Part shown: piece by piece, positions 7,369-14,456 of the stretch
How positions within the stretch are numbered: position 1 is the first letter of the stretch
How the letters are laid out: every line of letters begins with the position of its first letter
NCBI GenBank assembly: GCA_034440255.1
Contig: JAWXBU010000069.1
Coordinates: 1-41,128 of the forward strand
Length of the DNA: 41,128 nt
Direction: 5' to 3'
Origin: JAEUIA01 sp034440255
Lineage (GTDB): Bacteria; Planctomycetota; UBA1135; GCA-002686595
Notes under the pieces: generated by a model
What the model was told of the DNA's origin: nothing
What the model saw: only the letters and a program-made list of their open reading frames with translations
Databases searched by the model: none
Program-made: the position numbers and the translations under genes

Positions 7369-7689
7369 TCACCTCTTCACCGATTGGTCGTGATCTTTCG
7401 TCGAGCCGATGACGCGTCCATCGGCCAATTCCATCTTGTCGATGATCGCGGACACCGCCGTTTGGAAGCCGATGTCGTGACTGCGGCCGATGCAGTGACG
7501 CGCAGCGCGACCGAACACGACGAGCACGCGCTCGCCAATGCCGGCGCCGAGCGTGTCAACGGCTACCAACGTCTCGGCCGATTCCCTGCCATCGCTCGTG
7601 AACGGGCGGATGACGAGGAAGCGCAGTCCGATCAGCGTCGGATCTTTCTTGGTGGCCCACAGGTTGCCGACGACGGTGCCGATCAACAT
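7369..7689 (-). CDS. BMC-P pentameric vertex protein (EutN/CcmL family), copy 2
   Basis: A 106-residue protein with the canonical EutN/CcmL start MLIGTVVGNLWATKKDPTL, then LRFLVIRPF, VAVDTLGAGIGERVLVVFGR and TAVSAIIDKMEL. Pentamers of this family cap the twelve vertices of the shell. Its ATG overlaps the stop of the preceding BMC-P gene (TGATG at 7687-7691), so the two are translationally coupled. The C-terminal ~15 residues (GSTKDHDQSVKR) extend past the usual fold. Confidence 0.92.
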   Translation of the reverse strand: MLIGTVVGNLWATKKDPTLIGLRFLVIRPFTSDGRESAETLVAVDTLGAGIGERVLVVFGRAARHCIGRSHDIGFQTAVSAIIDKMELADGRVIGSTKDHDQSVKR

Positions 7690-8003
7690 CAGACGGGCTC
7701 CTTGCGCCAGCTCGCCGGCGCGCTCGGCACGTCGAAATCGTCGACGATGCCGACGACAGCAGCTTCGAATGCGAAATCGCCGTCAGCGCCGAGCGCCGCG
7801 ACGCGCGCGGCCTTGCCGAACGCGACGACGACGTGTTGTCCGAGCGCAGCACCCAGCGTGTCCGCACAGACCACGGGCGTGACTTTGGGCGCACCAGGTT
7901 CGCGATGTTCGTCGAGCGACTCGACGACGAGCAAGCGCATGGAGCGCAAATCGTCGACCTTCTTCGTCGCCCACACTTCGCCGATGACGCGACCCAGGAA
8001 CAT
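7689..8003 (-). CDS. BMC-P pentameric vertex protein (EutN/CcmL family), copy 1
   Basis: A 104-residue paralog of the following gene. It starts MFLGRVIGEVWATKKVDDLR, followed by MRLLVVESL, VVCADTLGAALGQHVVVAFG and FEAAVVGIVDDFDV. It caps shell vertices together with or instead of copy 2. The ATG at 8003 overlaps the stop of the upstream BMC-T gene (TGATG), which fixes the start. Two different pentamers in one operon are common in metabolosomes and may allow mixed vertices. Confidence 0.92.
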   Translation of the reverse strand: MFLGRVIGEVWATKKVDDLRSMRLLVVESLDEHREPGAPKVTPVVCADTLGAALGQHVVVAFGKAARVAALGADGDFAFEAAVVGIVDDFDVPSAPASWRKEPV

Positions 8004-8647
8004 CAGTCGATCCCCGCATTCGCACGGCCGCGCAGACCTGAGAGAGCGCGCTGAACCGCTTTCACCGCTTCTTCGATCTCGGCGTCCGTGCCGGCGAGAC
8101 GCAAGCGACCGACGGCACCCTCCGCGCCGAGTCCGACGAGCCGAATCGGCGACGCCTTCTCGGCTTCGTTCGCAGCCAGCGTCACGTACACGGCCGGATT
8201 CACTTCGAGCGTGTACAGCGTGTCGTCGCCGAGCACGAGCATCCCCGATCGCGTGCGATTGATCATCATCGCCTGGTGGTCGCTGATCTTGCGGATGATC
8301 TCGCTCGTCAGCAGGTTCGGTTGCAGTGCATCGGCCATCGTGCAACCGGCCGCCTTCAAGATCAGCTCGCCTGCTTGACGCACTTGACCTTGATCGGGCC
8401 CGTGCACTTCGAGCGTGCCGTAGCTGCGCTCCGTGACGAGCGCGCCCGGCTTCACGTCGCAACTCTTCAACGCAACGTCCATCAAACGATTGATGACGAT
8501 GCCCGGCTGCACTTCGAGCCAAAACGCAGCTTCGCCCGTCACGGGAAAAAACCCGTTCGAGTTGGTGGCTACGGTCGCTGCGAATTGCGGCTGCATCTGA
8601 TCGATGAAGACCGCGCCGCGCAGCTCGATGGCTCGAATGGTGGACAT
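8003..8647 (-). CDS. BMC-T stacking trimer, CsoS1D/CcmP-like
   Basis: A 214-residue shell protein with two divergent BMC domains of the double-layer, gated type. The N-terminal half carries the family hallmark: VFIDQMQPQFAATVATNSNG, FFPVTGEAAFWLEVQPGI, and NRLMDVALKSCDVKPGALV-TERSYGTLEVHG. The C-terminal half repeats the pattern with NLLTSEIIRKISDHQAMMIN and MLVLGDDTLYTLEVNPAVYV. In CsoS1D and CcmP, two trimers stack face to face and open or close a large pore, which is thought to admit bulky metabolites such as CoA species; that role is transferred from the family. It lies 38 bases downstream of BMC-H2 and overlaps BMC-P1. Confidence 0.85.
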   Translation of the reverse strand: MSTIRAIELRGAVFIDQMQPQFAATVATNSNGFFPVTGEAAFWLEVQPGIVINRLMDVALKSCDVKPGALVTERSYGTLEVHGPDQGQVRQAGELILKAAGCTMADALQPNLLTSEIIRKISDHQAMMINRTRSGMLVLGDDTLYTLEVNPAVYVTLAANEAEKASPIRLVGLGAEGAVGRLRLAGTDAEIEEAVKAVQRALSGLRGRANAGID

Positions 8648-8685
8648 GACACGAGAGAGCGCGCTCTACCGCCGCGCCAACGGGC

Positions 8686-8979
8686 TCACTTCGAATCCGT
8701 CGGAATCGGCGGCAAGAACAGATCGAGATCGCCCGCCGGACGCGGAATCACGTGCTGTCCGACGAGTTCGCCAACGCGCTTCGCAGCTGCGGCACCGGCT
8801 TCGACGGCGGCTTTCACCGCGCCGACTTCGCCGCGCACCATCACGGTCATGAGTGCTCCGCCGGAGCGTTCTTTCCCGATCAACGTCACCTTCGCGGCTT
8901 TGCACATGGCGTCCGCGGCTTCGATGGCGCCGATCAGACCTTTCGTCTCGATCAGGCCCAGGGCGATCATGCTGTCCAT
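8686..8979 (-). CDS. BMC-H hexameric shell protein, copy 2
   Basis: A 97-residue single BMC domain: MIALGLIETKGLIGAIEAAD, AMCKAAKVTLIGKERSGGAL, TVMVRGEVGAVKAAVEAG and GQHVIPRPAGDLDLFLP. Hexamers of this protein tile the facets. The segment around GKERSGGALMTV lines the central pore in the family. A start at the fourth codon (MIALG) is also possible. About 40-base gaps separate it from the aldehyde dehydrogenase upstream and the stacking trimer downstream, long enough for independent ribosome loading. Confidence 0.95.
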   Translation of the reverse strand: MDSMIALGLIETKGLIGAIEAADAMCKAAKVTLIGKERSGGALMTVMVRGEVGAVKAAVEAGAAAAKRVGELVGQHVIPRPAGDLDLFLPPIPTDSK

Positions 8980-9019
8980 CGTTCAGTTCTTTCTTGTGGT
9001 TGGTTGGAACGTCCGCGTT

Positions 9020-10879
9020 TCACGCGCGGCACGATCCGGTGGTGACTTCGTGATGCGGACAACCCTTGCACGGGCCGAGCGGGCATCCGCTTCCGGCGTG
9101 TGACATCAGGGTCTGAATTTCGATCGAGCTCAGTGCGCCGCCGGCGTAGGGCGACGTCGTTTTCGGCGCGGTCGGTGCGAGCGGTTTCGGTGCCGGTTGA
9201 ATCGTCGACGGCGACATGAAGGTCGGCAAAGTCGACGTCACGCCGGATCCGGCGGCGAAACCGCTCACGGGCGGAGTGCTCTTTTGTGCGGGAGCGACTT
9301 TCGATTTCCACGGCGTCGCCGTCTCGCTCGTCGTCGGGGTCGCACGCTCGCTGCTCGCTGGGTTTCCGCGCCAATTGCTGCCGGCATCCGGCGTGAGCGC
9401 GCTCGAACTCGCGAGGGGAACACTGGAGCTCAGCGCCGGATCTCCACGCAATCCCGAGCCGCGCGGCATCCCGTCTTTCGTCAGCGCCGCGACGCGCTCG
9501 TGATCGCGCTGCTCGATCTGCGCCCAGTCGCGGCGCACGAACGCCGCGCGCTTGATGTTGATCAAGTGCTTCGCGGTGATGTTGTCGCTCGTGATGTTGC
9601 CCGCTTGCGGACCGCAACCGAGCGACATCGACGGCACGAGGTTCGTCGAATATCCGACTGCACCTTGCGAGCACGGACCGTTGACGATGATGCGATTGGC
9701 TGGCTTCTCGAGGAAGAACGCTTCGAGCACGCGCTCGTCCTTCGCGTGGATGCCCAGCGTGTGACCGAGGCCGTCGAACGCGAGCATGTCCATGCACGCC
9801 TGACAGCCTTCCTTCCAACCATCGACTTTGTGCAGCGACAACACGGGGCACAAAATCTCGATCGAGAGCGGCCAGTCTTTGCCGATGCCGCCTTGCCACG
9901 CGAGCAGGATCGTCGTCGTCTTCGGGACAGCGAAGCCCGACAGCTCGGCGACGCGCCACGGATCGATGCCCACGACGTCGGGGTTCATGTGGCCGCGCAC
10001 GTTGCAGAACTTGGCCAGTTTCTTGGTCTCGTCCTCGTTGCACAGGTAGGCGCCGCGCTTCACGAGCTCCGCGATCAGTTGATTCGCGATGGGTGCATCG
10101 AGGATCAGACCTTGTTCCGAGCAGCACAACGTCGCGTTGTCGAAGCTCTGACTCGCGGTGATCGCTTGCGCAGCCCACGCGATGTCGGCCGAGCGATCGA
10201 TGTAGCAAGGCACGTTCCCGGGACCGACACCGTAGGCCGGTTTTCCCGAGGAATACGCCGCTTGCACGAGAGCCGTGCCGCCGGTCGCGAGGATCAACGC
10301 GACGTCCTTGTGCTTCATCAACGCACCCGTCGACTCGATCGTCGGATTCGGGAGCGAGAGGACGAGATCGGGCGGTCCGCCGGCGCGTTCGATCGCGCGA
10401 CGCAGGACTTCGGCGCTCTCGGCGATGCAGCGACGCGCGCGTGGATGCGGGCTGATGACGATCGCGTTCTTGCCCTTGACGCTGATGATCGACTTGAACA
10501 ACGCCGTCGAAGTCGGATTCGTCGTCGGCACGATACCCGCGATCACACCGGACGCGGTCGCGACCTCGACGACGCCGGTGCGCTCGTCGCGCGAGATGAC
10601 GCCGACCGTCTTCTCGTTTTGGATCGAAGCCCACGCGCCTTCCGATCCGACCAAGTTCTTGAGCACTTTGTAGTGCACGCGACCGATGCCGGTCTCTTCG
10701 ACGGCGAGCCGCGCCAAGTCGTACGCCGCCGCGGCTCCCGCTTTCGCCATCGCCGCGCACAACGCGTCCGCTTGTCGCTGGTCGTAGTGATGGATCGCCT
10801 CGCAGGCTCGCTTGGCGCGAGCCACCATGTCGCGCACGTCTTGCAGCGCGCGCAGATCGGGGTCGATTCCTGAGGACAT
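9020..10879 (-). CDS. CoA-acylating aldehyde dehydrogenase, BMC lumen enzyme with long C-terminal extension
   Basis: A 619-residue enzyme expected to convert an aldehyde, NAD+ and CoA to acyl-CoA inside the shell. Residues ~1-475 are an EutE/PduP/AdhE-type dehydrogenase: VSGVIAGIVP-like VIAGIVPTTNPTSTALFKSI, ILATGGTALVQAAYSSGKPA, YGVGPGNVPCYIDRSADI, and the nucleophile Cys in SFDNATLCCSEQGLI. The usual EutE length is about 465. The extra ~140 residues are a Pro/Ser/Ala/Thr-rich linker (~490-580), then a short predicted helix GALSSIEIQTLMSHAGSG and a Cys/His cluster CPLGPCKGCPHHEVTTGSC at the very end. The helix could be the encapsulation peptide. The cluster could bind metal or Fe-S; both are inference. 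There is no partner phosphotransacylase or alcohol dehydrogenase nearby. Confidence 0.9.
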   Translation of the reverse strand: MSSGIDPDLRALQDVRDMVARAKRACEAIHHYDQRQADALCAAMAKAGAAAAYDLARLAVEETGIGRVHYKVLKNLVGSEGAWASIQNEKTVGVISRDERTGVVEVATASGVIAGIVPTTNPTSTALFKSIISVKGKNAIVISPHPRARRCIAESAEVLRRAIERAGGPPDLVLSLPNPTIESTGALMKHKDVALILATGGTALVQAAYSSGKPAYGVGPGNVPCYIDRSADIAWAAQAITASQSFDNATLCCSEQGLILDAPIANQLIAELVKRGAYLCNEDETKKLAKFCNVRGHMNPDVVGIDPWRVAELSGFAVPKTTTILLAWQGGIGKDWPLSIEILCPVLSLHKVDGWKEGCQACMDMLAFDGLGHTLGIHAKDERVLEAFFLEKPANRIIVNGPCSQGAVGYSTNLVPSMSLGCGPQAGNITSDNITAKHLINIKRAAFVRRDWAQIEQRDHERVAALTKDGMPRGSGLRGDPALSSSVPLASSSALTPDAGSNWRGNPASSERATPTTSETATPWKSKVAPAQKSTPPVSGFAAGSGVTSTLPTFMSPSTIQPAPKPLAPTAPKTTSPYAGGALSSIEIQTLMSHAGSGCPLGPCKGCPHHEVTTGSCRA

Positions 10880-10919
10880 GGTGCTCTCGTCCGCGCGTCG
10901 TCGCGCGAACGCAGTTCAC

Positions 10920-11243
10920 TCAATCCGGATTCTTGCCCGCGGGCTTCGCAGCTTTGCCCGGCAGAGGCTGCATCTTCGGGAGGATGCGCCACAGTTGATC
11001 GTGCGGACGCGGGATCACGTGCACGCTGACCAACTCGCCGACGCGACGCGCTGCGGCGGCACCGGCGTCGGTCGCGGCTTTCACTGCACCGACCTCGCCG
11101 ACGACGAACATCGTCCAGTAGCCGGCGGTGATGTTCTCGCGGCCGAACAGTTCGACCATGGCGGCTTTCACCATGGCGTCCGCGGCTTCGATGTGACCCA
11201 CGAGACCTTTGGTCTCGACCATTCCCAGTGCTGTCGGCTTCAT
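10920..11243 (-). CDS. BMC-H hexameric shell protein, copy 1
   Basis: A 107-residue BMC-domain protein and the first gene of the operon: ALGMVETKGLVGHIEAADAM, VKAAMVELFGRENITAGYWT, MFVVGEVGAVKAATDAG, and VSVHVIPRPHDQLWRILP. It differs from copy 2 in the pore-lining segment (ENITAGYWT against ERSGGALMT), so the two hexamers probably have different pore chemistry. A ~20-residue basic tail (PLPGKAAKPAGKNPD) follows the fold. A candidate sigma-70-type promoter lies about 60 bases upstream (11305-11332). Confidence 0.95.
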   Translation of the reverse strand: MKPTALGMVETKGLVGHIEAADAMVKAAMVELFGRENITAGYWTMFVVGEVGAVKAATDAGAAAARRVGELVSVHVIPRPHDQLWRILPKMQPLPGKAAKPAGKNPD

Positions 11244-11304
11244 GGAGAGGAACTTCAGTGTGCCGGCGCGCTCGGGAGATCGAGCGCAGTCGCGGCGAGC
11301 TGGG

Positions 11305-11332
11305 AGTGTATCGCCGCGAAGTCGCGAGACAA
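11305..11332 (-). promoter_or_regulatory. Candidate promoter of the BMC operon
   Basis: On the minus strand, TTGTCT (11332-11327), a 16-base spacer and TACACT (11310-11305) match the sigma-70 consensus at 4/6 and 4/6. It lies 62 bases before the first BMC gene in the divergent gap to the ClC gene. This is pattern matching only. Confidence 0.35.
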
Positions 11333-11461
11333 TCGTCCGCCAGCCAGCGAACGCCGACGAGATGAATTTGGTAGCTATTCGAGGGCACGATGCCGCAACG
11401 ATCGGCGCCGCAGTGTGCGCGATTCTCTTCGCCTCGATCGGGGCGTAAGCTCCCCCCTCCC

Positions 11462-13216
11462 GTGACGAGCCCCACTTTCACGCGCCTGCTGCGCCTGCGT
11501 CTGTGGGTGTTCGAACGCTTCCGGCCGAGCGAGGCGTACGTGACGCTTTTCTGGGCCGGACTGATCGGCGCCGTCGGCGGCCTGTCGATGCCGGCGTTCA
11601 CCGCCGTGACGCGGTTCGTGCAGTGGTGCTTGACTCAATCGTGGGCTCCGCTCGTCGACACCGCGCGCGCGTTGCCGACGTGGCAACGCATCGCGGTCCC
11701 CGCGGTCGGCGGCCTACTCGCCGGGCTCGTGCTCTTCTTCGGCTCGCGACTGACGCGCGGCCGCAAGTCGGTCGACTACATGGAGGCGGTGACGCTGGGC
11801 GACGGCGTCATCAAGAGCCGGCCGTCTCTCGTGCGCATCGTGTCGTCGATGTTCTCCATCGGATCGGGCGGTTCGATCGGACGCGAAGGTCCGATGGTGC
11901 AACTCGCGGCACTGATGGCTTCGTCGATCGGACGCTTCGCCAATTTCTCGCGACCGAGACTGCGTTTGATGGTCGCGTGTGGCGCTGCGGCCGGCATCGC
12001 TTCGGCGTACAACGCGCCCGTCGGTGGAGCGATGTTCGTCGCCGAGATCGTACTCGGCACGATCGCGATGGAGAGCTTCGGGCCGCTCGTCTTCTCCTCG
12101 GTGATGGCCACGATCGTGGCGCGCATGTTCATGGGCGGCGATCCCTTGTTCAGCGTTCCGAGGTTCTCGCTCGTCACCTACTTCGAAATCCTTCCCTACA
12201 TCCTGCTCGGTCTCGTGTGCGGCGTGGTGTCGCCCTACTTCCGTGCGATGCTCACGGAAAGTGCTCGTTTCATGGGCAAATTGCCCGTGCCGATCTTCAT
12301 ACGCATGCTGATCGGCGGACTCGTCGTCGGCCTCTTGTCGGTGGCCGTGCCCGACGTGTGGGGCAACGGGTACAACGCGCTCGGATCGATCCTGACGTCC
12401 GATGTCGTGTGGCGCGGACTCCTCGTCTTGTTCCTCTTCAAGCTCGTCGCAACGGCGGCGACGGTCGGGTCGGGAGCGGTCGGCGGCGTCTTCACGCCCA
12501 CGCTACTCGTCGGAGCGATCGTCGGCGCGCTCATCGGCGAAGGCGTTCACGAGATCTGGCCCAACTCGACGGCGCCGCCGCAAGCGTACGCACTCGTCGG
12601 CATGGGCGCGTTCCTCGCCGCGACGACGCACGCGCCGTTGATGGCGATCTTGATCCTGTTCGAGATGACGCTCGACTACGACATCGTCCTGCCGTTGATG
12701 CTCGCGTGCGTGACTGCGTACACGGCGTCGAAGGCGATCTCGCCGGACTCGTTGTACTCGTCGTTCGTGAAGTCGCGCGGCGGAGCAGATGCAGCGGCGT
12801 TGGACACGTTGTGCGTTGCGGATCTGATGAAGCTCGATCCCGTGTGCATCCAGGAGAACGCGCGCTTCTCAGAGATCGTCAGCAGGTTCGTCGGCAATCG
12901 ACATCACAACTTGTACGTCGTGACGGCCGACCATCAATTCAAAGGCGTCATTCCGCTGCACGAAATCAAGGCGTATTTGAATGATCCGTCCCTCGCGCAG
13001 GTAGCGATTGCACACGATCTCCTGCGCGAGGAATTCCCCGTCGTCACGCCCGACACTTCGCTGCGAGAGACGTTGGAACGCTTCTCCACGCATCCGTTCG
13101 AGCGCATTCCCGTCGTCGATTCGACGACGACGCGCAAGCTGATCGCGAGCATTTCGAAGACGGACCTGCTGCTGGCGCTCGGAGGCGGAGCGCGGACTGC
13201 CTCGATCAGCGCGTGA
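11462..13216 (+). CDS. ClC-family chloride channel/transporter with CBS domains
   Basis: A 584-residue multi-pass inner-membrane protein. ClC signatures are GSGGSIGREGPMVQ (residue ~140, with the gating glutamate in GREGP), GVFTPTLLVGAIVG, and an early GLIGAVGGLSMPAF helix. After the ~430-residue membrane part come two CBS motifs (~ADLMKLDPVCIQENARFSE and ~HDLLREEFPVVTPDTSLRE), which usually bind adenine nucleotides and regulate transport. It moves Cl- or another anion, possibly with H+ exchange. Start choice is uncertain: the GTG at 11462 has a TAAGCT box ~15 bases upstream with no Shine-Dalgarno, suggesting a near-leaderless transcript; an in-frame ATG at 11390 would add 24 unlikely residues. 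The 3' end overlaps the convergent amidohydrolase by 11 bases. Confidence 0.9.
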   Translation: MTSPTFTRLLRLRLWVFERFRPSEAYVTLFWAGLIGAVGGLSMPAFTAVTRFVQWCLTQSWAPLVDTARALPTWQRIAVPAVGGLLAGLVLFFGSRLTRGRKSVDYMEAVTLGDGVIKSRPSLVRIVSSMFSIGSGGSIGREGPMVQLAALMASSIGRFANFSRPRLRLMVACGAAAGIASAYNAPVGGAMFVAEIVLGTIAMESFGPLVFSSVMATIVARMFMGGDPLFSVPRFSLVTYFEILPYILLGLVCGVVSPYFRAMLTESARFMGKLPVPIFIRMLIGGLVVGLLSVAVPDVWGNGYNALGSILTSDVVWRGLLVLFLFKLVATAATVGSGAVGGVFTPTLLVGAIVGALIGEGVHEIWPNSTAPPQAYALVGMGAFLAATTHAPLMAILILFEMTLDYDIVLPLMLACVTAYTASKAISPDSLYSSFVKSRGGADAAALDTLCVADLMKLDPVCIQENARFSEIVSRFVGNRHHNLYVVTADHQFKGVIPLHEIKAYLNDPSLAQVAIAHDLLREEFPVVTPDTSLRETLERFSTHPFERIPVVDSTTTRKLIASISKTDLLLALGGGARTASISA

Positions 13217-14456
13217 GACCCGCGCGCGTCATGAAGACGGACGCGGGAAATTTCGTGGCCTTCGTCGGGTGCTTCACCGTGCGCTTCAACACGAGATCGA
13301 ACGCCAGCGGATTGACGTCGTAGAGCTCGTTCAGATGCGTGCGCTCGACAGCGGTGATGTAGCCACGCCGCTCGAGCTGCCGCGTCGAAAACAGCGCGTT
13401 GATCGCGGGCAGAGGGTAGTCCGTTCCGTTGACGAGTCGCTCGTGCAGGTCCGTGCGTTCGAGCATCGTCGCGAGCGGACGCCCCGCACGGTTCGTCTGC
13501 GTGATCGCCGAGATCTCGCCGAACACTTTGCCGACGTAGCGCGGATCGTCCATGAGCCGCAGGAACAGATCGAAATTCTCCACGCGGCGTCCGTCCTCTG
13601 CATCGAGATCGTCGCCTTCGCCGAGCGAAGCGCAGTGAGCGACGATCACCTTCACGCCGCGGTCCAGCGCACGCCGCAGACGCAGCGGGTTGCCGAATTC
13701 CTGCGCGTCGTCAGCGTCGACGGCGTGCTCCTCGCCTGCGTGACTCAAGAGCACCATGCCGCGTCGCGCCATCGCGTCGTAGAACGGATCGCAACGGTCA
13801 CTCGCGGGATCGATGCCCATCGCGTTCGGCAGCCACTTCACGATGCGACAACCCATGTCGGCGGCGCGCGCGAGTTCTTGAACCGCGTCCCGACGGTACG
13901 GATGAACGGATGCGATGGGCGTGAAAAGATCCGGGAATTCCAGTGCGATCTTCACCGGCCAATCATTGGGCGTGAACATCTCCGTCTCGTCTTCGACGAG
14001 AGTGCCGTCTTTCGAGTAGTGCGCGTCGAAGGCCAGCAAGCCGAGCTTGCCGTGCTTCGAGATCGCGTGAGCGAGATCCACCAAACGCTCGACGTACTGC
14101 CTGTCCGCGTGCTCCAAATCACGGATGCGCGCCGCGTCCGCGTAGATGAGAAATTGCACGCGTGCTCTGGGATGCGCCCACGACTGCATCTTCGCGTTCA
14201 AGCGGCAACCCGAAGCGTCCGTGCCGAGCCCGGGCAGATGCACGTGACCGTCGAAGACGAGTTCGGCGTCGAGATCGCTGTACGCCGCCTCCAACATCGA
14301 GACAGCAGCGGGCGAAAGGCGCTTCAGGTAGTCCCGGGGATCGAACATGCTCGCGCCGCCGATCTCGTGGATCAGCGCTCGATGCACGAGCACCAAGATC
14401 ACGATCAGCACTCCGACGGCAACAGCAGCGATCTTGAGCAATCGTCGTAGCTTCAT
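13206..14456 (-). CDS. Membrane-anchored amidohydrolase (TIM-barrel metal hydrolase)
   Basis: A 416-residue protein with an N-terminal membrane anchor (residues ~8-26, IAAVAVGVLIVILVLVHRAL) and an amidohydrolase-2 type barrel. Metal-site candidates are DGHVHLPG near residue 68, SVHPYRRDA near 184, LSHAGEEH near 235, VIVAHCASLG near 270 and the late catalytic aspartate in NGTDYPLPAIN near 345. Family members hydrolyse or decarboxylate C-N/C-C bonds of small molecules; the substrate is unknown. The catalytic domain should face the periplasm if the anchor is N-in. Its start overlaps the stop of the TPR gene by four bases (ATGA at 14453-14456), so the two are co-translated. Confidence 0.8.
   Translation of the reverse strand: MKLRRLLKIAAVAVGVLIVILVLVHRALIHEIGGASMFDPRDYLKRLSPAAVSMLEAAYSDLDAELVFDGHVHLPGLGTDASGCRLNAKMQSWAHPRARVQFLIYADAARIRDLEHADRQYVERLVDLAHAISKHGKLGLLAFDAHYSKDGTLVEDETEMFTPNDWPVKIALEFPDLFTPIASVHPYRRDAVQELARAADMGCRIVKWLPNAMGIDPASDRCDPFYDAMARRGMVLLSHAGEEHAVDADDAQEFGNPLRLRRALDRGVKVIVAHCASLGEGDDLDAEDGRRVENFDLFLRLMDDPRYVGKVFGEISAITQTNRAGRPLATMLERTDLHERLVNGTDYPLPAINALFSTRQLERRGYITAVERTHLNELYDVNPLAFDLVLKRTVKHPTKATKFPASVFMTRAGLTR

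Noticed and set aside
9197..10873. Plus-strand 558-residue ORF opposite the aldehyde dehydrogenase
   Set aside because: It is a shadow frame. The opposite strand carries an unmistakable dehydrogenase.
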